A stretch of 57,617 nt of DNA from an uncultured Thiothrix sp. (GCF_937873765.1 NZ_CALMZC010000005.1:1-57617); one strand, 5' to 3'. Shown: positions 19,209 to 28,595, numbered from the stretch's first letter. Translations and numbers: made by a program. The notes: generated by a model from the letters alone, not told the origin.

Positions 19209-20081
19209 ATGTTTGCTTTAACAACTAAACACTTAAACCGTTTATCTCACACATTGATTCTTAGCAGCCTGCTTGTGTTGAGCAGTTCTATCAGCGCAGG
19301 TGTTTACGAAAACTACGATCCCTGCCAAGACTATGCGGCTAAAGCGGTGTATCAATTTCGCTCACAGCAAATGTTAAATTGTGGTTTTGCTGATTCACGT
19401 TGGAATGAAGAAGGTGCGGGTCAACATCATTGGTGTCGAACTGTCCGCCCTAAAGCCACGGAAAATGAAACCAAAGCACGGGCGGAGCTATTACTAAAAT
19501 GCATGAATCCACACAGCAGCATCAATCAAAATGATATAGCGGTGGACACTGAGCATCTTACCCAAGAAATGCTAGCCGCAGCAGGACGAGGGGCCACTGA
19601 GCGTCTACAACAATTAATTGCGGCAGGGGCTGACCTAAAGGGACGACAAAAAGCGGTTATGGATAATGCCCTAAGCTCCCGCGAACTAAAAACTCTTAGT
19701 TTCTTACAACACGCAGGGATCGCTTTAGATGTTGGCAACTTTAATCCACTAGAAACTTATATTGGCTATGGCTCTGATCCGAAACTCAATGCGTCTGACT
19801 TAAAGATGCTTGGATGGTTATTAAAAAACGGAGTCAATCCGAACTCGGTCAGCCAAGTCAGTGATGGTGGTATTCCTTTAGCAGTCGCCATTGAGCATGA
19901 CAACTTACCAGCTCTTAAGCTTCTACTCAGCGCAGGGGCTAATCCCAATCTAGATATTCGGGGTAAAGCCTGTCAGACCAATATGCCCTTAGACTTAGCT
20001 ATTGATAAGGGGGATGAAAAAATCATAGCTGCTTTACGTGAAGCAGGTGCTAAAACTCAAGCACAATGCAGTGGTCGTTAA
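19209..20081 (+). CDS. Exported ankyrin-repeat protein
   Basis: The 290-residue protein starts with a signal peptide (about residues 12-31, LILSSLLVLSSSISAG, cleavage near SAG). A Cys-containing segment follows (YDPCQDYAAKAVYQF, LNCGFADSRW, HHWCRTVRP). Three to four ankyrin repeats follow from about residue 118 (AAAGRGATERLQQLIAAGAD, LPALKLLLSAGANPNLDI, KIIAALREAGAKTQ). Ankyrin repeats bind partner proteins; here they would act in the periplasm. It is preceded by an AAGGAG site. Its TAA shares the palindromic TTAA with the stop of the convergent SUMF1 gene. No specific function can be named. Confidence 0.8.
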   Translation: MFALTTKHLNRLSHTLILSSLLVLSSSISAGVYENYDPCQDYAAKAVYQFRSQQMLNCGFADSRWNEEGAGQHHWCRTVRPKATENETKARAELLLKCMNPHSSINQNDIAVDTEHLTQEMLAAAGRGATERLQQLIAAGADLKGRQKAVMDNALSSRELKTLSFLQHAGIALDVGNFNPLETYIGYGSDPKLNASDLKMLGWLLKNGVNPNSVSQVSDGGIPLAVAIEHDNLPALKLLLSAGANPNLDIRGKACQTNMPLDLAIDKGDEKIIAALREAGAKTQAQCSGR

Positions 20082-21256
20082 GGTAAAACGCTTACCACCC
20101 TGAATCCCAATACATAACTACGATCCAACACAGACGCGGGGCTACGGGCGGCTGATCGAGCGCTAGCAGGGACATTATCCCATCCACCGCCCCGCCGCGC
20201 TCGGAAGGCAGTTTGGCTGCAAATAGCTTTGGTGCTTGCAGTCGTTTGATAGTTTTGTTGCCAACAATCGGTTGTCCACTCCCACACATTGCCTGCCATA
20301 TCATGCAGGCCAAATGGATTGGCGGCGAATTGCCCTACTGGTGCGGTTTGTGCCCATTGATCACTGCCTTCTACTCCGCTGACATTTGCAAAATGCCGAT
20401 CCGGCTGATTACCCCAATAAAACGCAGTAATCTTGCCGCCACGAGCTGCATACTCCCATTCGGCTTCTGTGGGTAAGCGATAAGTCTGTCCTGTTTCTTT
20501 CGATAACCACGCCGTATAGGCCTGAGCATCTTGCCAACTCACGCACACTACTGGATGTATCTGCGTTTGCGCAAAACCCGCATTAAGCCAATTATGCGAT
20601 GGACTAATCACCCATGCACTCGGCTTTTGTAAATCCTGAATTGCACAACCCTGCTTTTGAAATTCTGCCGTGGTTACATAATGAGTTGTATCCACAAAAC
20701 GCTTAAATTGCTGCACGGTAACTTCATGTCGCGCTATTGCGAACGCTTTTACTTGTACCACATGTGCCGGATACTCATTTTCACGGCAACCACCTAACTG
20801 ATCATCCCAACCCGCTGTACAACCCATCGTGAAGCTGCCAGCAGGTAAATCGATCATTTGCGGCAGATCGATGGGCCGCGTAGCCGGTGGGATAATAGGT
20901 GTTGCATTACTGCTTAAACCAGCAATGCTTGATGTGGGTCTATTACTAGAATACGACAACCACCAACCCACACCTAAACCCGTAACTAATAGGCCTAAGC
21001 CCACCAACACTAATAAAGTGATCGATTGACCACGTGAAGATTTCAAACGTTCACGGCGTAACCTTTCGCTACGCTGATAAAATGCAGCGGCCTGTTCAGG
21101 GGTAATGACCGCAGTTTGCTTGCGGGCTTGCCGCCACAATAATACTTGGCGCACGGCCTCGGCCTCTTCATCCACACGCTTACCCGCAACCGGCAAACGC
21201 TTGCCTGCAACCACCTCACCCCATTCGTTTGGTTCGTGCTCGTTTTCGCCTGCCAT
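20078..21256 (-). CDS. Membrane-anchored SUMF1/FGE-domain protein coupled to an ECF sigma factor
   Basis: A protein of about 392 residues. Residues 1-90 are cytoplasmic, charged and possibly anti-sigma-like (AVRQVLLWRQARKQ). One membrane helix follows (SITLLVLVGLGLLVTGLGVG), then an extracytoplasmic SUMF1-type domain (FTMGCTAGWDD, GQTYRLPTEAEWEYAARGG, NPFGLHDMAGNVWEWTTDCW, GFRVV). Where catalytic formylglycine-generating enzymes have an active-site Cys after the RGGS segment, this one reads RRGGGWDNV, so enzyme activity is doubtful. ATG at 21256 is chosen because TGATG couples it to the sigma stop; an upstream start at 21283 is less likely. Role as sensor or anti-sigma partner is inference. 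Confidence 0.75.
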   Translation of the reverse strand: MAGENEHEPNEWGEVVAGKRLPVAGKRVDEEAEAVRQVLLWRQARKQTAVITPEQAAAFYQRSERLRRERLKSSRGQSITLLVLVGLGLLVTGLGVGWWLSYSSNRPTSSIAGLSSNATPIIPPATRPIDLPQMIDLPAGSFTMGCTAGWDDQLGGCRENEYPAHVVQVKAFAIARHEVTVQQFKRFVDTTHYVTTAEFQKQGCAIQDLQKPSAWVISPSHNWLNAGFAQTQIHPVVCVSWQDAQAYTAWLSKETGQTYRLPTEAEWEYAARGGKITAFYWGNQPDRHFANVSGVEGSDQWAQTAPVGQFAANPFGLHDMAGNVWEWTTDCWQQNYQTTASTKAICSQTAFRARRGGGWDNVPASARSAARSPASVLDRSYVLGFRVVSVLP

Positions 21257-21933
21257 CAACACAGCTCCTGTTTCAACTGCCAAACCCGCTCACGCAAACC
21301 TGATAAGCGCTTTGCAATCGCGCCAATCGTACGCCCAGTGCGATTTGCAATCTCGCCATTGCTCAAACCTTGCACATAATCCGTATACATCGCTATATCC
21401 GCAGCACCCGTTGGCTGGCAAGCAATCGCATCAAATACCCGCTCCAAACAATCCACTTGGTTATATAAATTCTGGTCGGCAAAAGCAAGGGACACCGTAT
21501 TCTCTTCCGACACTGGAACCAAACTGCCATCTAAATCCGGCTCAAAGACCTTGTTCTTAGACTGATACTGCCGCAAGCGATCAATGTATTCATTGCGCAC
21601 GATAGAAAACAGCCAAGCATTGCAACTGCCCTGTAACTGATGGGCATGACTAAGAATCTTAATCGCTGTTTCTTGAAGAACATCCTGCTGATCTTCAGCA
21701 CTCAGCGGATAATGCCGATATGCACAAGACTGAATATAGCGCGTCAACACCGATAAGAGCTTCGCACCCTTATCACCGCGCTGTTCGACGAATTGCAGTA
21801 GCATGTCTTGGCAGTGTGCATGATCGTTGCTTGATGAAGTTGGCGCGCTCAATCCTAAACTCTTTTTATTAATCGCTGCCTGAATACTAGCGCATTTCTG
21901 CCGATTTGCCCGGCTAAGAATGTAGATACACAC
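21256..21933 (-). CDS. ECF-type RNA polymerase sigma factor
   Basis: The protein has up to 225 residues. Region 2 is visible (AEDQQDVLQETAIKILSHA, AWLFSIVRNEYIDRLRQ), as is a region-4 helix-turn-helix (YVQGLSNGEIANRTGRTIG, then AIAKRLSGLRERV). The annotated start is GTG at 21933; an ATG at 21804 would start nearer the region-2 fold, so the first 43 residues are uncertain. Its stop overlaps the start of the SUMF1 membrane protein by one base, the arrangement of a sigma factor with its regulator. It is divergent from recG with only 30 bases between the annotated starts. Confidence 0.85.
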   Translation of the reverse strand: MCIYILSRANRQKCASIQAAINKKSLGLSAPTSSSNDHAHCQDMLLQFVEQRGDKGAKLLSVLTRYIQSCAYRHYPLSAEDQQDVLQETAIKILSHAHQLQGSCNAWLFSIVRNEYIDRLRQYQSKNKVFEPDLDGSLVPVSEENTVSLAFADQNLYNQVDCLERVFDAIACQPTGAADIAMYTDYVQGLSNGEIANRTGRTIGAIAKRLSGLRERVWQLKQELC

Positions 21934-21963
21934 CGAAACAGCAGACTGTAGTAAACTCTAGCC

Positions 21964-24066
21964 ATGACTGAATCAGCCGCTTCCAAGCTTTTATATCAAC
22001 CCGTCACTGTTCTTAAAGGCGTGAATGAAGCCACGGCCGAGAAGCTGTTACGTTTAGGGATTATGCGGGTAGTGGATTTGCTGTTTCATTTACCGCTACG
22101 CTATCAAGATCGAACACGGATTTATCAAATCGGCAGTTTACGCGTCGAGCAAGAAGTGACTATAGAGGGTGAAATTGAGCTGACTGAAATTGTCAATCGC
22201 TCGCGTAAAATGCTGCTTTGCCATATTTCGGATGGAACCGGTTTACTAACTTTGCGCTTTTTTCATTTCACTAACGGTCAAAAGCATAGTTTGAGCAAAG
22301 GCGCTTATATTCGTTGTTTTGGTGAAGTTCGCCAAGCGGGCGGCAAACTAGAGATGGTGCACCCTGAATACCGGATTGTGAATGCTGGTGAGTTACCGCC
22401 TTTAGAAAACACCCTTACGCCGACTTACCCTAGCACTGAAGGTATGCAGCAGCGCAGCTTAAGCCGTTTAATTAAAATGGCACTAGAGCAAGTACATGAA
22501 CTAGAGGAATTGCTGCCGGTACAGTTAGTGCGTGAATATAATTTTCCACCCTTAGCAGATTGCATTCGTTTACTGCATCAACCACCGAGTGAACTTGCCA
22601 GCCGTCAACTGCTAGATGGAAAGCACCCTGTTCAGCAACGTTTGATTGTTGAGGAATTACTCGCCCATCAACTTGGTGTCCAACAAGCCCGCCATCAAAT
22701 TAATCAGGTCAAAGCCCCACTCATGCAAGAGCCTAACCAGTTATTTCAGCAACTGCTAAAACTCTTGCCTTTTGCTCCGACTAAAGCCCAGAGTCGCGTC
22801 ATTCATGAAATTAGTCGAGATTTACAATTGGGTAGTCCGATGAATCGCTTAGTACAAGGGGATGTTGGCTCAGGCAAGACTTTAGTTGCAGTGGCGGCTG
22901 CTTTACAAGCGATTACCAATGGCTATCAAGTGGCTTTAATGGCGCCCACCGAATTACTAGCCGAGCAGCATTATCGGAATTTTTGTGCTTGGCTAGAGCC
23001 GCTGGGTTTAGATGTGGTTTATATCTCCGGCAATCAGACACCTAAACAGCGCCGCCGCCAAGTCGAAAATCTTTTATTGGGAATCGGACATATTGCCATC
23101 GGTACGCATGCCCTCTTCCAACGCACGGTCGAATTCTTGCAGCTTGGCTTGATTATTATTGATGAGCAACATCGCTTCGGGGTACATCAGCGCTTAGAGC
23201 TACGCGAAAAAGGTAAACAAGGCGATTATTATCCGCATCAATTAGTCATGACCGCCACACCGATTCCGCGCACCTTGGCTATGACGGCCTATGGTGATTT
23301 GGATTATTCGATTATTGATGAACTCCCCCCCGGACGCATACCGATTAAAACCGTGCAATTAAGCAATGACAATCGGGAACGCTTGATTCGCCGCGTGGAG
23401 AAAGCTTGCCAAAGAGGCTGCCAAGTCTATTGGGTGTGTACCCTGATTGATGAATCCGAAGTTTTGCAATACCAAGCGGCTGAAAATACTGCGGAATTAT
23501 TGCGTGAAGAATTGCCCGGCATTGAGATTGGCCTGATTCATGGACGGCTGCATCCGAGTGAAAAAGAACGGATTATGCAGGCGTTTAAGGCTAATCAATT
23601 GCAGCTTCTAGTAGCCACTACGGTGATTGAGGTTGGGGTCGATGTACCTAATGCTTCCATTATGATTATTGAGAATGCGGAGCGCTTAGGTTTATCACAA
23701 TTGCATCAATTACGCGGTCGAGTGGGGCGTGGTAGTGCAGAAAGTAGTTGTGTTCTGCTTTATCAGGCGCCCTTAGGCAAAACTGCACAAAAACGTTTAG
23801 AGGCACTGTGTAATAGCACCGATGGTTTTGAAATTTCCAATATTGATTTAGAGCTGCGTGGCCCCGGTGAAGTTTTAGGAACTAAACAAACGGGTGATGT
23901 GCGCTTGAGAATGGCGAGCTTGCTGCGCGATCAGCATTGGCTACCTTTAGTACAAGAAGTAGCCAAACAAATTGTTGCACATGAACCGGACAAAGTGCTT
24001 GCCCTCACCCGGCGCTGGTTACAGCAACCGGGCGGGGATACCGCGATTCGTTTCTTCCAGAGCTAG
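21964..24066 (+). CDS. recG: ATP-dependent DNA helicase RecG
   Basis: The 700-residue protein remodels stalled replication forks and Holliday junctions. It shows an N-terminal wedge/OB domain (about residues 60-150), Walker A in QGDVGSGKTLVA, the DEQH box (IIIDEQHRFGVHQRLELR), TATPIPRTLAM, and the C-terminal TRG-type region (LRGRVGRGSAESSC, ELRGPGEVLGTKQTG). Its TAG ends at 24066, and the stop of the convergent repeat protein begins at 24067, so the two genes abut with no intergenic base. Confidence 0.97.
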   Translation: MTESAASKLLYQPVTVLKGVNEATAEKLLRLGIMRVVDLLFHLPLRYQDRTRIYQIGSLRVEQEVTIEGEIELTEIVNRSRKMLLCHISDGTGLLTLRFFHFTNGQKHSLSKGAYIRCFGEVRQAGGKLEMVHPEYRIVNAGELPPLENTLTPTYPSTEGMQQRSLSRLIKMALEQVHELEELLPVQLVREYNFPPLADCIRLLHQPPSELASRQLLDGKHPVQQRLIVEELLAHQLGVQQARHQINQVKAPLMQEPNQLFQQLLKLLPFAPTKAQSRVIHEISRDLQLGSPMNRLVQGDVGSGKTLVAVAAALQAITNGYQVALMAPTELLAEQHYRNFCAWLEPLGLDVVYISGNQTPKQRRRQVENLLLGIGHIAIGTHALFQRTVEFLQLGLIIIDEQHRFGVHQRLELREKGKQGDYYPHQLVMTATPIPRTLAMTAYGDLDYSIIDELPPGRIPIKTVQLSNDNRERLIRRVEKACQRGCQVYWVCTLIDESEVLQYQAAENTAELLREELPGIEIGLIHGRLHPSEKERIMQAFKANQLQLLVATTVIEVGVDVPNASIMIIENAERLGLSQLHQLRGRVGRGSAESSCVLLYQAPLGKTAQKRLEALCNSTDGFEISNIDLELRGPGEVLGTKQTGDVRLRMASLLRDQHWLPLVQEVAKQIVAHEPDKVLALTRRWLQQPGGDTAIRFFQS

Positions 24067-27021
24067 TTAAACAAGGTCTTTCAGACGTTCAAAGCGGTAG
24101 TTATCTTCATCGTCACGGCAGACGACAATATTGTAGAGATGGAATAAAACGCCTTCGCCCTCTGCTAAAGCACTCACATCACCACTTACTACAACACGTC
24201 CGGGTTTGGTAACACCACAATGCACTGAGCCAAGCTTGCCGTAGAGGCCGGGTTTCAGTACTAGACTTTCCTCACCTTCAATCACGCCGCAGTCATAACC
24301 ACTATCGCTGTCCCAAAGCTGACTGACCAATTTAGAGCCACGGCTGCCATGGCTTTCTTCGATTAAGCGCTGCATATTGATGCGTAGCTTATCCTCAGAC
24401 CAATCCAGATCAGGCTCGAGCATGTCAGTAGTCGTGGATTTAGTCACCGGTAAAACAGTCTCTTTCACAGTTTCAACCACACTATTTACTGATGCAGCCA
24501 TTCCAGCACCTACGGCAGCCACCGCCCCTTGAGCGCTAGTTAGCCATGAGCTAGGAGCAACCGGCTTAACAAATTGCTTAAAGGTGTAGACATCACTTGC
24601 ACGCTCAATAAAAATACCATAAAGCTTTGAAACTGCCGTCTGACCTTCCGCGATTGAACCCACAAGGCCGCCTAAACTGACAGAGCCTGCTTCATTCACG
24701 GCGCAAGACACCAAACCTAAATCACCATATTGTCCTTCGCGGAGCGTCAATTGATAGCCTGCAGCATAATCAACTGCACTAGGCTCATTATCCCAAACGA
24801 GAGGAGTCAGCTCATCCGTATGCTCAGAAAAATCGCCCGACTTGATCCAATCCGGTAGCCACTTAGACAGACTGGAAAATATATAATTGCCATCATCATT
24901 ATGGGTCACAGCCATATTGAAGAGATTCGAACGCATCGCGTCGCCCGTGTTTAAATCGCCCTCTAAGCCGCCTAAGGACACACAATTAGTACCCGGTACT
25001 GAGCAAGTTACTAAGCCTAAACGCCCCGTTTCACCCGGACGTAGTAGCAGGGTATGCTCTAAAGCAGCTAATTCAGCAGGACTCAACTCACCATCCCAAG
25101 CTAATTTAATCGCTTCAATCGCATCTGACTCATCCACAATCATCGGCTGTACACCGGATTGTAGATTAGCTTGTACCGCGGCTACGGTCGCTGCACCAGC
25201 CGCCGCCACTGTCAAGCCTGTCAAACTGTCGGCATTTAAACCTTGGCCTAAACTACCAAGCCCAGTGACACTTAAACCTGCTGGATTGAGTACAGCTTCT
25301 GCAACATGTTTACCCGCTTCAATCACATCTGATTCGTCCACTGGTTTAGGCGTATTGGCTAATACATCGGCTGCTTTTGCCGCCACTGCACCTACACCGA
25401 CTCCAACAGCAGCTTGCTTCAGAGTAGCCAGTAGGTCTGAACTTAAACCGACACCCACTGATCCAATCTCGGTACTAGATAATTGCGAAGTTTGCGCCAA
25501 GGCTTGATCAGCAGCAGTTGCTAAAACGGTATTCCCCTGTACTAAAGCAGCTTCTTTTAAGCTTGCCAACCAAGCGGGATTAACCAAACCCGTTTGCAAG
25601 GTGCCTAGGTCGAAGCTCTGTAACTCAACACCATCGATATTTTTATCCGCTGCTGCTAGATGTACATGCTCACTGGGATCAGTGGCTAAACTCGCAAGAT
25701 GCACCTCCCCATCTGGCTTAGTTAAGTGGAGCACTGCAGCCCCTGCTGGATGATCTAGTGCCTCTACTTTAGCACCTTCAACTGTGTATAAACCATCTGG
25801 GGTATTTAGCTCTACTAAACCTACATCAACTTTGGCATGCTCTAAGTTCAGACCTGCTTCAGGTAAATGGATCACTGTCTCCGGAACCGCTGCGCTTAAA
25901 GCCGTCAGGTCAACATTTCCCTCTGGCGTGTGGAAATGAGCTGCAGCCAAACTGACGTCCATGTCCGAAAGCTTAGCTTCCGGCAGATCCATAGGGACAT
26001 CCGGCACATTCACGGTGACCGCATCCCCACTAACCCTCGCATCAGGCCATTCGACTGCTGAAAGTTCTGCTGGAGGCACAGGCATTTCTAAGTGCAAGGT
26101 CTGCAAACCCACATCTGCTTCAGGTGGCTTGACCGACTCAGCCACATTTAGATCAAGCTCACCCGCTGGTGCTTTGATATGCGTAGCAACTACCCCTAGA
26201 GCTGCCGCACCCAAACCAACCATGCCCGCCGCCATGTCTTTAACTTCAACTTTCGGTACTTCAACTTCAGGTAAGCTTACCTCGACTTTTGGCAAGTTAA
26301 CATCAACCTGCGATAATGCGATATCAAGCTTAGGAACTGAGGCCTCAACTTTGGGCAAATCTAAGGCAGGCAGATCAACATCCACTTTAGGCAAACTCAG
26401 ATCAGCACTTGGTCGATGGGTGTCTACTTTAGGAAGATCAAGCGTCGGTGCTTTCACTTCAACTTTAGGTAAAGCGCTATCAAGCTTCGGTAAATCCACA
26501 TCGGCTTGGGGCGTCTGTACATCCAGTTTCGCTAGATTGACATCTACTTTAGACAGCTCAACATCGACTTTCGGTAGTTCAACTGTGGGCACTTTGACAT
26601 CGATTTTAGGTAAATCAATGTCTGGCGCTTTCACCTCCAGCGTGGGCACAGCCACACTCACCGTTGGCGTTTTTAAATCCGCTTTCGGTAGCTCAATATC
26701 TGCCTTTAAAGGTGTCACAGTAGCTTTAAGCTCTGGAGCTTTAGCTGTCACCTTTGGAGTTTTAAGCTCAGGCTCTTTCACGTTAACAGTCGGTTTAATT
26801 GGTTCACGTGAACGCGCTAAAGCTGCGGTAGCCGCCGTACCAGCAGCCACTGCTGCCGTAGTAACAGGTACACGTAAATGTGCAGTTTCGGTTTGTAATT
26901 TAGTTTGAGTTGCGACTATACGGCGCTTGCAGAACACGCCCTTTAACCAACGTCCAATACCGTAGCCCAATAAGAACGCCACCAGTAACCATAGCAGTGA
27001 CTGAATTAAGAACATAGTCAT
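24067..27021 (-). CDS. Large membrane-anchored AHNAK-like repeat protein
   Basis: About 984 residues from ATG 27021, chosen because GGAGAG precedes it; 27054 has no such site. Residues 3-30 form a membrane helix (FLIQSLLWLLVAFLLGYGIG) followed by a basic stretch. Residues about 75-260 are a low-complexity array of seven- to ten-residue units of the type VDLPKVDV or LPKVEVKAP, closely recalling the repeats of the animal protein AHNAK. An Ala/Gly/Val-rich middle follows. The last third holds three diverged copies of a domain of about 100 residues (GETGRLGLVTCSV, GQYGDLGLVSCAV, GLYGKLGSVHCGV, each followed by V-x-L/V-x-G and a Tyr-Phe end). I recognise no family for it. It is third in a tight set with the OmpA/BON protein and a small membrane protein. 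Confidence 0.8.
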   Translation of the reverse strand: MTMFLIQSLLWLLVAFLLGYGIGRWLKGVFCKRRIVATQTKLQTETAHLRVPVTTAAVAAGTAATAALARSREPIKPTVNVKEPELKTPKVTAKAPELKATVTPLKADIELPKADLKTPTVSVAVPTLEVKAPDIDLPKIDVKVPTVELPKVDVELSKVDVNLAKLDVQTPQADVDLPKLDSALPKVEVKAPTLDLPKVDTHRPSADLSLPKVDVDLPALDLPKVEASVPKLDIALSQVDVNLPKVEVSLPEVEVPKVEVKDMAAGMVGLGAAALGVVATHIKAPAGELDLNVAESVKPPEADVGLQTLHLEMPVPPAELSAVEWPDARVSGDAVTVNVPDVPMDLPEAKLSDMDVSLAAAHFHTPEGNVDLTALSAAVPETVIHLPEAGLNLEHAKVDVGLVELNTPDGLYTVEGAKVEALDHPAGAAVLHLTKPDGEVHLASLATDPSEHVHLAAADKNIDGVELQSFDLGTLQTGLVNPAWLASLKEAALVQGNTVLATAADQALAQTSQLSSTEIGSVGVGLSSDLLATLKQAAVGVGVGAVAAKAADVLANTPKPVDESDVIEAGKHVAEAVLNPAGLSVTGLGSLGQGLNADSLTGLTVAAAGAATVAAVQANLQSGVQPMIVDESDAIEAIKLAWDGELSPAELAALEHTLLLRPGETGRLGLVTCSVPGTNCVSLGGLEGDLNTGDAMRSNLFNMAVTHNDDGNYIFSSLSKWLPDWIKSGDFSEHTDELTPLVWDNEPSAVDYAAGYQLTLREGQYGDLGLVSCAVNEAGSVSLGGLVGSIAEGQTAVSKLYGIFIERASDVYTFKQFVKPVAPSSWLTSAQGAVAAVGAGMAASVNSVVETVKETVLPVTKSTTTDMLEPDLDWSEDKLRINMQRLIEESHGSRGSKLVSQLWDSDSGYDCGVIEGEESLVLKPGLYGKLGSVHCGVTKPGRVVVSGDVSALAEGEGVLFHLYNIVVCRDDEDNYRFERLKDLV

Positions 27022-27023
27022 GT

Positions 27024-27122
27024 TTACTCTCCTCTGCCTGAGCGTGAAAACCAACCCATGACCAAGCCGAAAATGAAGGTGAGCAGTAACCAGATAAATA
27101 ACTTAGAAAATAGATACATCAT
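27024..27122 (-). CDS. 32-residue single-span membrane protein
   Basis: The ATG at 27122 gives a 32-residue product: MMYLFSKLF, a hydrophobic span (IWLLLTFIFGLVMGW) and FSRSGRGE. A TGAGG ribosome-binding site overlaps the stop of the upstream OmpA-family gene, seven bases before the start. The stop at 27024 is two bases before the next gene's ATG, and its last codons supply that gene's GGAGAG site. Its hydrophobic pattern (L-x-W-L-L-x-x-x-F-x-x-G) resembles the N-terminal anchor of the large repeat protein, so the two may be related or interact through G-x-x-x-G contacts. Function unknown. Confidence 0.65.
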   Translation of the reverse strand: MMYLFSKLFIWLLLTFIFGLVMGWFSRSGRGE

Positions 27123-27131
27123 GGGAGAGCC

Positions 27132-28595
27132 TCACTTTTGAATAATATCAAAGGAAATACGACGGTTTTGCGCCCGCCCAGCATCAGTGTCATTGCTGGC
27201 AATTGGTTGTGTTTCACCATAGCCAACACCTTGCATCAAACCTGCATCTAGGCCTTGTTTAGCCAAATAATCCTTGACGGCATCAGCACGCTGCTGGCTT
27301 AAAGTTTGATTATAGCCATCTTCACCACGATCATCGGTGTGACCACCCACGCGAATAATTTTGTCTACCAGTGCGGCTTTGCATTCATTCGCCACTTTGG
27401 CAAGATTATCTAATAAACCTAAGCTCGCCTCTTTAATAGTAGCTTTATTGGTCTCAAATAAAATTTGCCGACCATTTAAGGAGCCACGCATTCTATCTTG
27501 ACAAGATTGCTGCTCAGAGGTGAGTTGCACAGGTGCTGGTGTAGTAGGTGTAGCAGCAGGCTCTGTAGCTGGAGCAACTACAGGCTCAGGTGTTGCCGGT
27601 GTTGAAGTTGCGGTGGTCGTTACTGGCGCTGGCTCAGTGCTGGTTGTCGCTGGAGCAGTAGGCACAGGCGTTACGCCTGATATTACAGGTTCAGGAGTCG
27701 TAGTCGCTGGTGCAACTGCAGTCGTGGTCGGCGTAGTTGCTGGAGCGGGTTCATTGGCTGGTACAGGAGCTGCCACTTCAGGTAATTTTACGCTAATTTG
27801 GTTATCTAACTGCGCACTACCTAACAATTGCTGAACCTTGATTGCTACATCTGCTTTAGCTTGATCAGAACTCGCCACACCCATTAAGGTAAAAGCGCCA
27901 TTCACAAACTTTAAGCCAGACTGCTCAAGACCTGCTAAGACCTCTTTTAAACCACCTAACGCAGCTAACCAAGTTGCAGGAGCGACAGGGCCTACCGTTA
28001 ATTGATTCACTACATTACCAGCACCATACATTTGCTCAGCAGCAGCGATTGCTTGGTTAATCTCTTCTTGAGAGCTTAAAGTACCTTGTAGAACCCATTT
28101 ACCATCCTGTGGCAATAAAGCAAAGCTTGGCTCAGCAGGAGGCACTGGAACAGGAGCCGGAGCTACAGCCGGTTCTGGTGTAGCCGCTGGCGTGCTAGTT
28201 GCAGGTTCTGGAGTAACCGATGCAGTGCTAGCTGCTGCAGATTCAGCCGCTACGGTGGTCGCTGCAGGCACAGTAGCCGCTACTTCAAGTGCATTGTCCA
28301 CCACACGAATCCCATAGGTCTCTTGCACCAACCTTACTACTTGCTCACGCTCAGCATCACTAGCAACTATTCCGGTTAATTGCGCATCGCGTCCACGGTG
28401 ATCTAAATTAACCTGTACATCATTGAAGGAAGCTGCCTTTAAACCGTCCGTGGTTCTGGCTGTTAGATCAGTTTCTACTGGTGCTTGGCGCGAATGAATC
28501 ATTAACCAAAACAGCAGGGGTAAGCCCAACAAAGTGAGTAGCCACCACCATAACGCTGGTAATGCACCACAACAACACGAACGTTTTTCACTCAT
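27132..28595 (-). CDS. OmpA-family protein with BON-like domains and inner-membrane anchor
   Basis: About 487 residues. ATG 28595 is preceded by AAGGA; the longer frame from 28622 starts with TTG. A Cys-rich N-terminus (SCCCG) is followed by one membrane helix (LWWWLLTLLGLPLLFWLMI). Two BON-like segments follow (around residues 50-100 and 155-265; VQVNLDHRGRDAQLTGIVAS). A long Pro/Ala/Thr linker leads to a C-terminal OmpA-type peptidoglycan-binding domain (FETNKATIKEASLGLLDNLA, RVGGHTDDRGEDGYNQTLS, QQRADAVKDYLAKQGLD, GRAQNRRISF). It probably ties the inner membrane to the cell wall. It is the first gene of the set with the small membrane protein and the repeat protein. Confidence 0.88.
   Translation of the reverse strand: MSEKRSCCCGALPALWWWLLTLLGLPLLFWLMIHSRQAPVETDLTARTTDGLKAASFNDVQVNLDHRGRDAQLTGIVASDAEREQVVRLVQETYGIRVVDNALEVAATVPAATTVAAESAAASTASVTPEPATSTPAATPEPAVAPAPVPVPPAEPSFALLPQDGKWVLQGTLSSQEEINQAIAAAEQMYGAGNVVNQLTVGPVAPATWLAALGGLKEVLAGLEQSGLKFVNGAFTLMGVASSDQAKADVAIKVQQLLGSAQLDNQISVKLPEVAAPVPANEPAPATTPTTTAVAPATTTPEPVISGVTPVPTAPATTSTEPAPVTTTATSTPATPEPVVAPATEPAATPTTPAPVQLTSEQQSCQDRMRGSLNGRQILFETNKATIKEASLGLLDNLAKVANECKAALVDKIIRVGGHTDDRGEDGYNQTLSQQRADAVKDYLAKQGLDAGLMQGVGYGETQPIASNDTDAGRAQNRRISFDIIQK

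Noticed and set aside
26240..26800. Regular short repeats that could look like a CRISPR or tandem-repeat array
   Set aside because: They are coding repeats of seven to ten residues with varied DNA, without constant repeats and unique spacers.
25961..26908. 315-codon open frame opposite the AHNAK-like repeats, Ser/Thr/Gly-rich
   Set aside because: It is the shadow of a repetitive coding sequence with a strong codon-position bias; no ribosome-binding site or family match.
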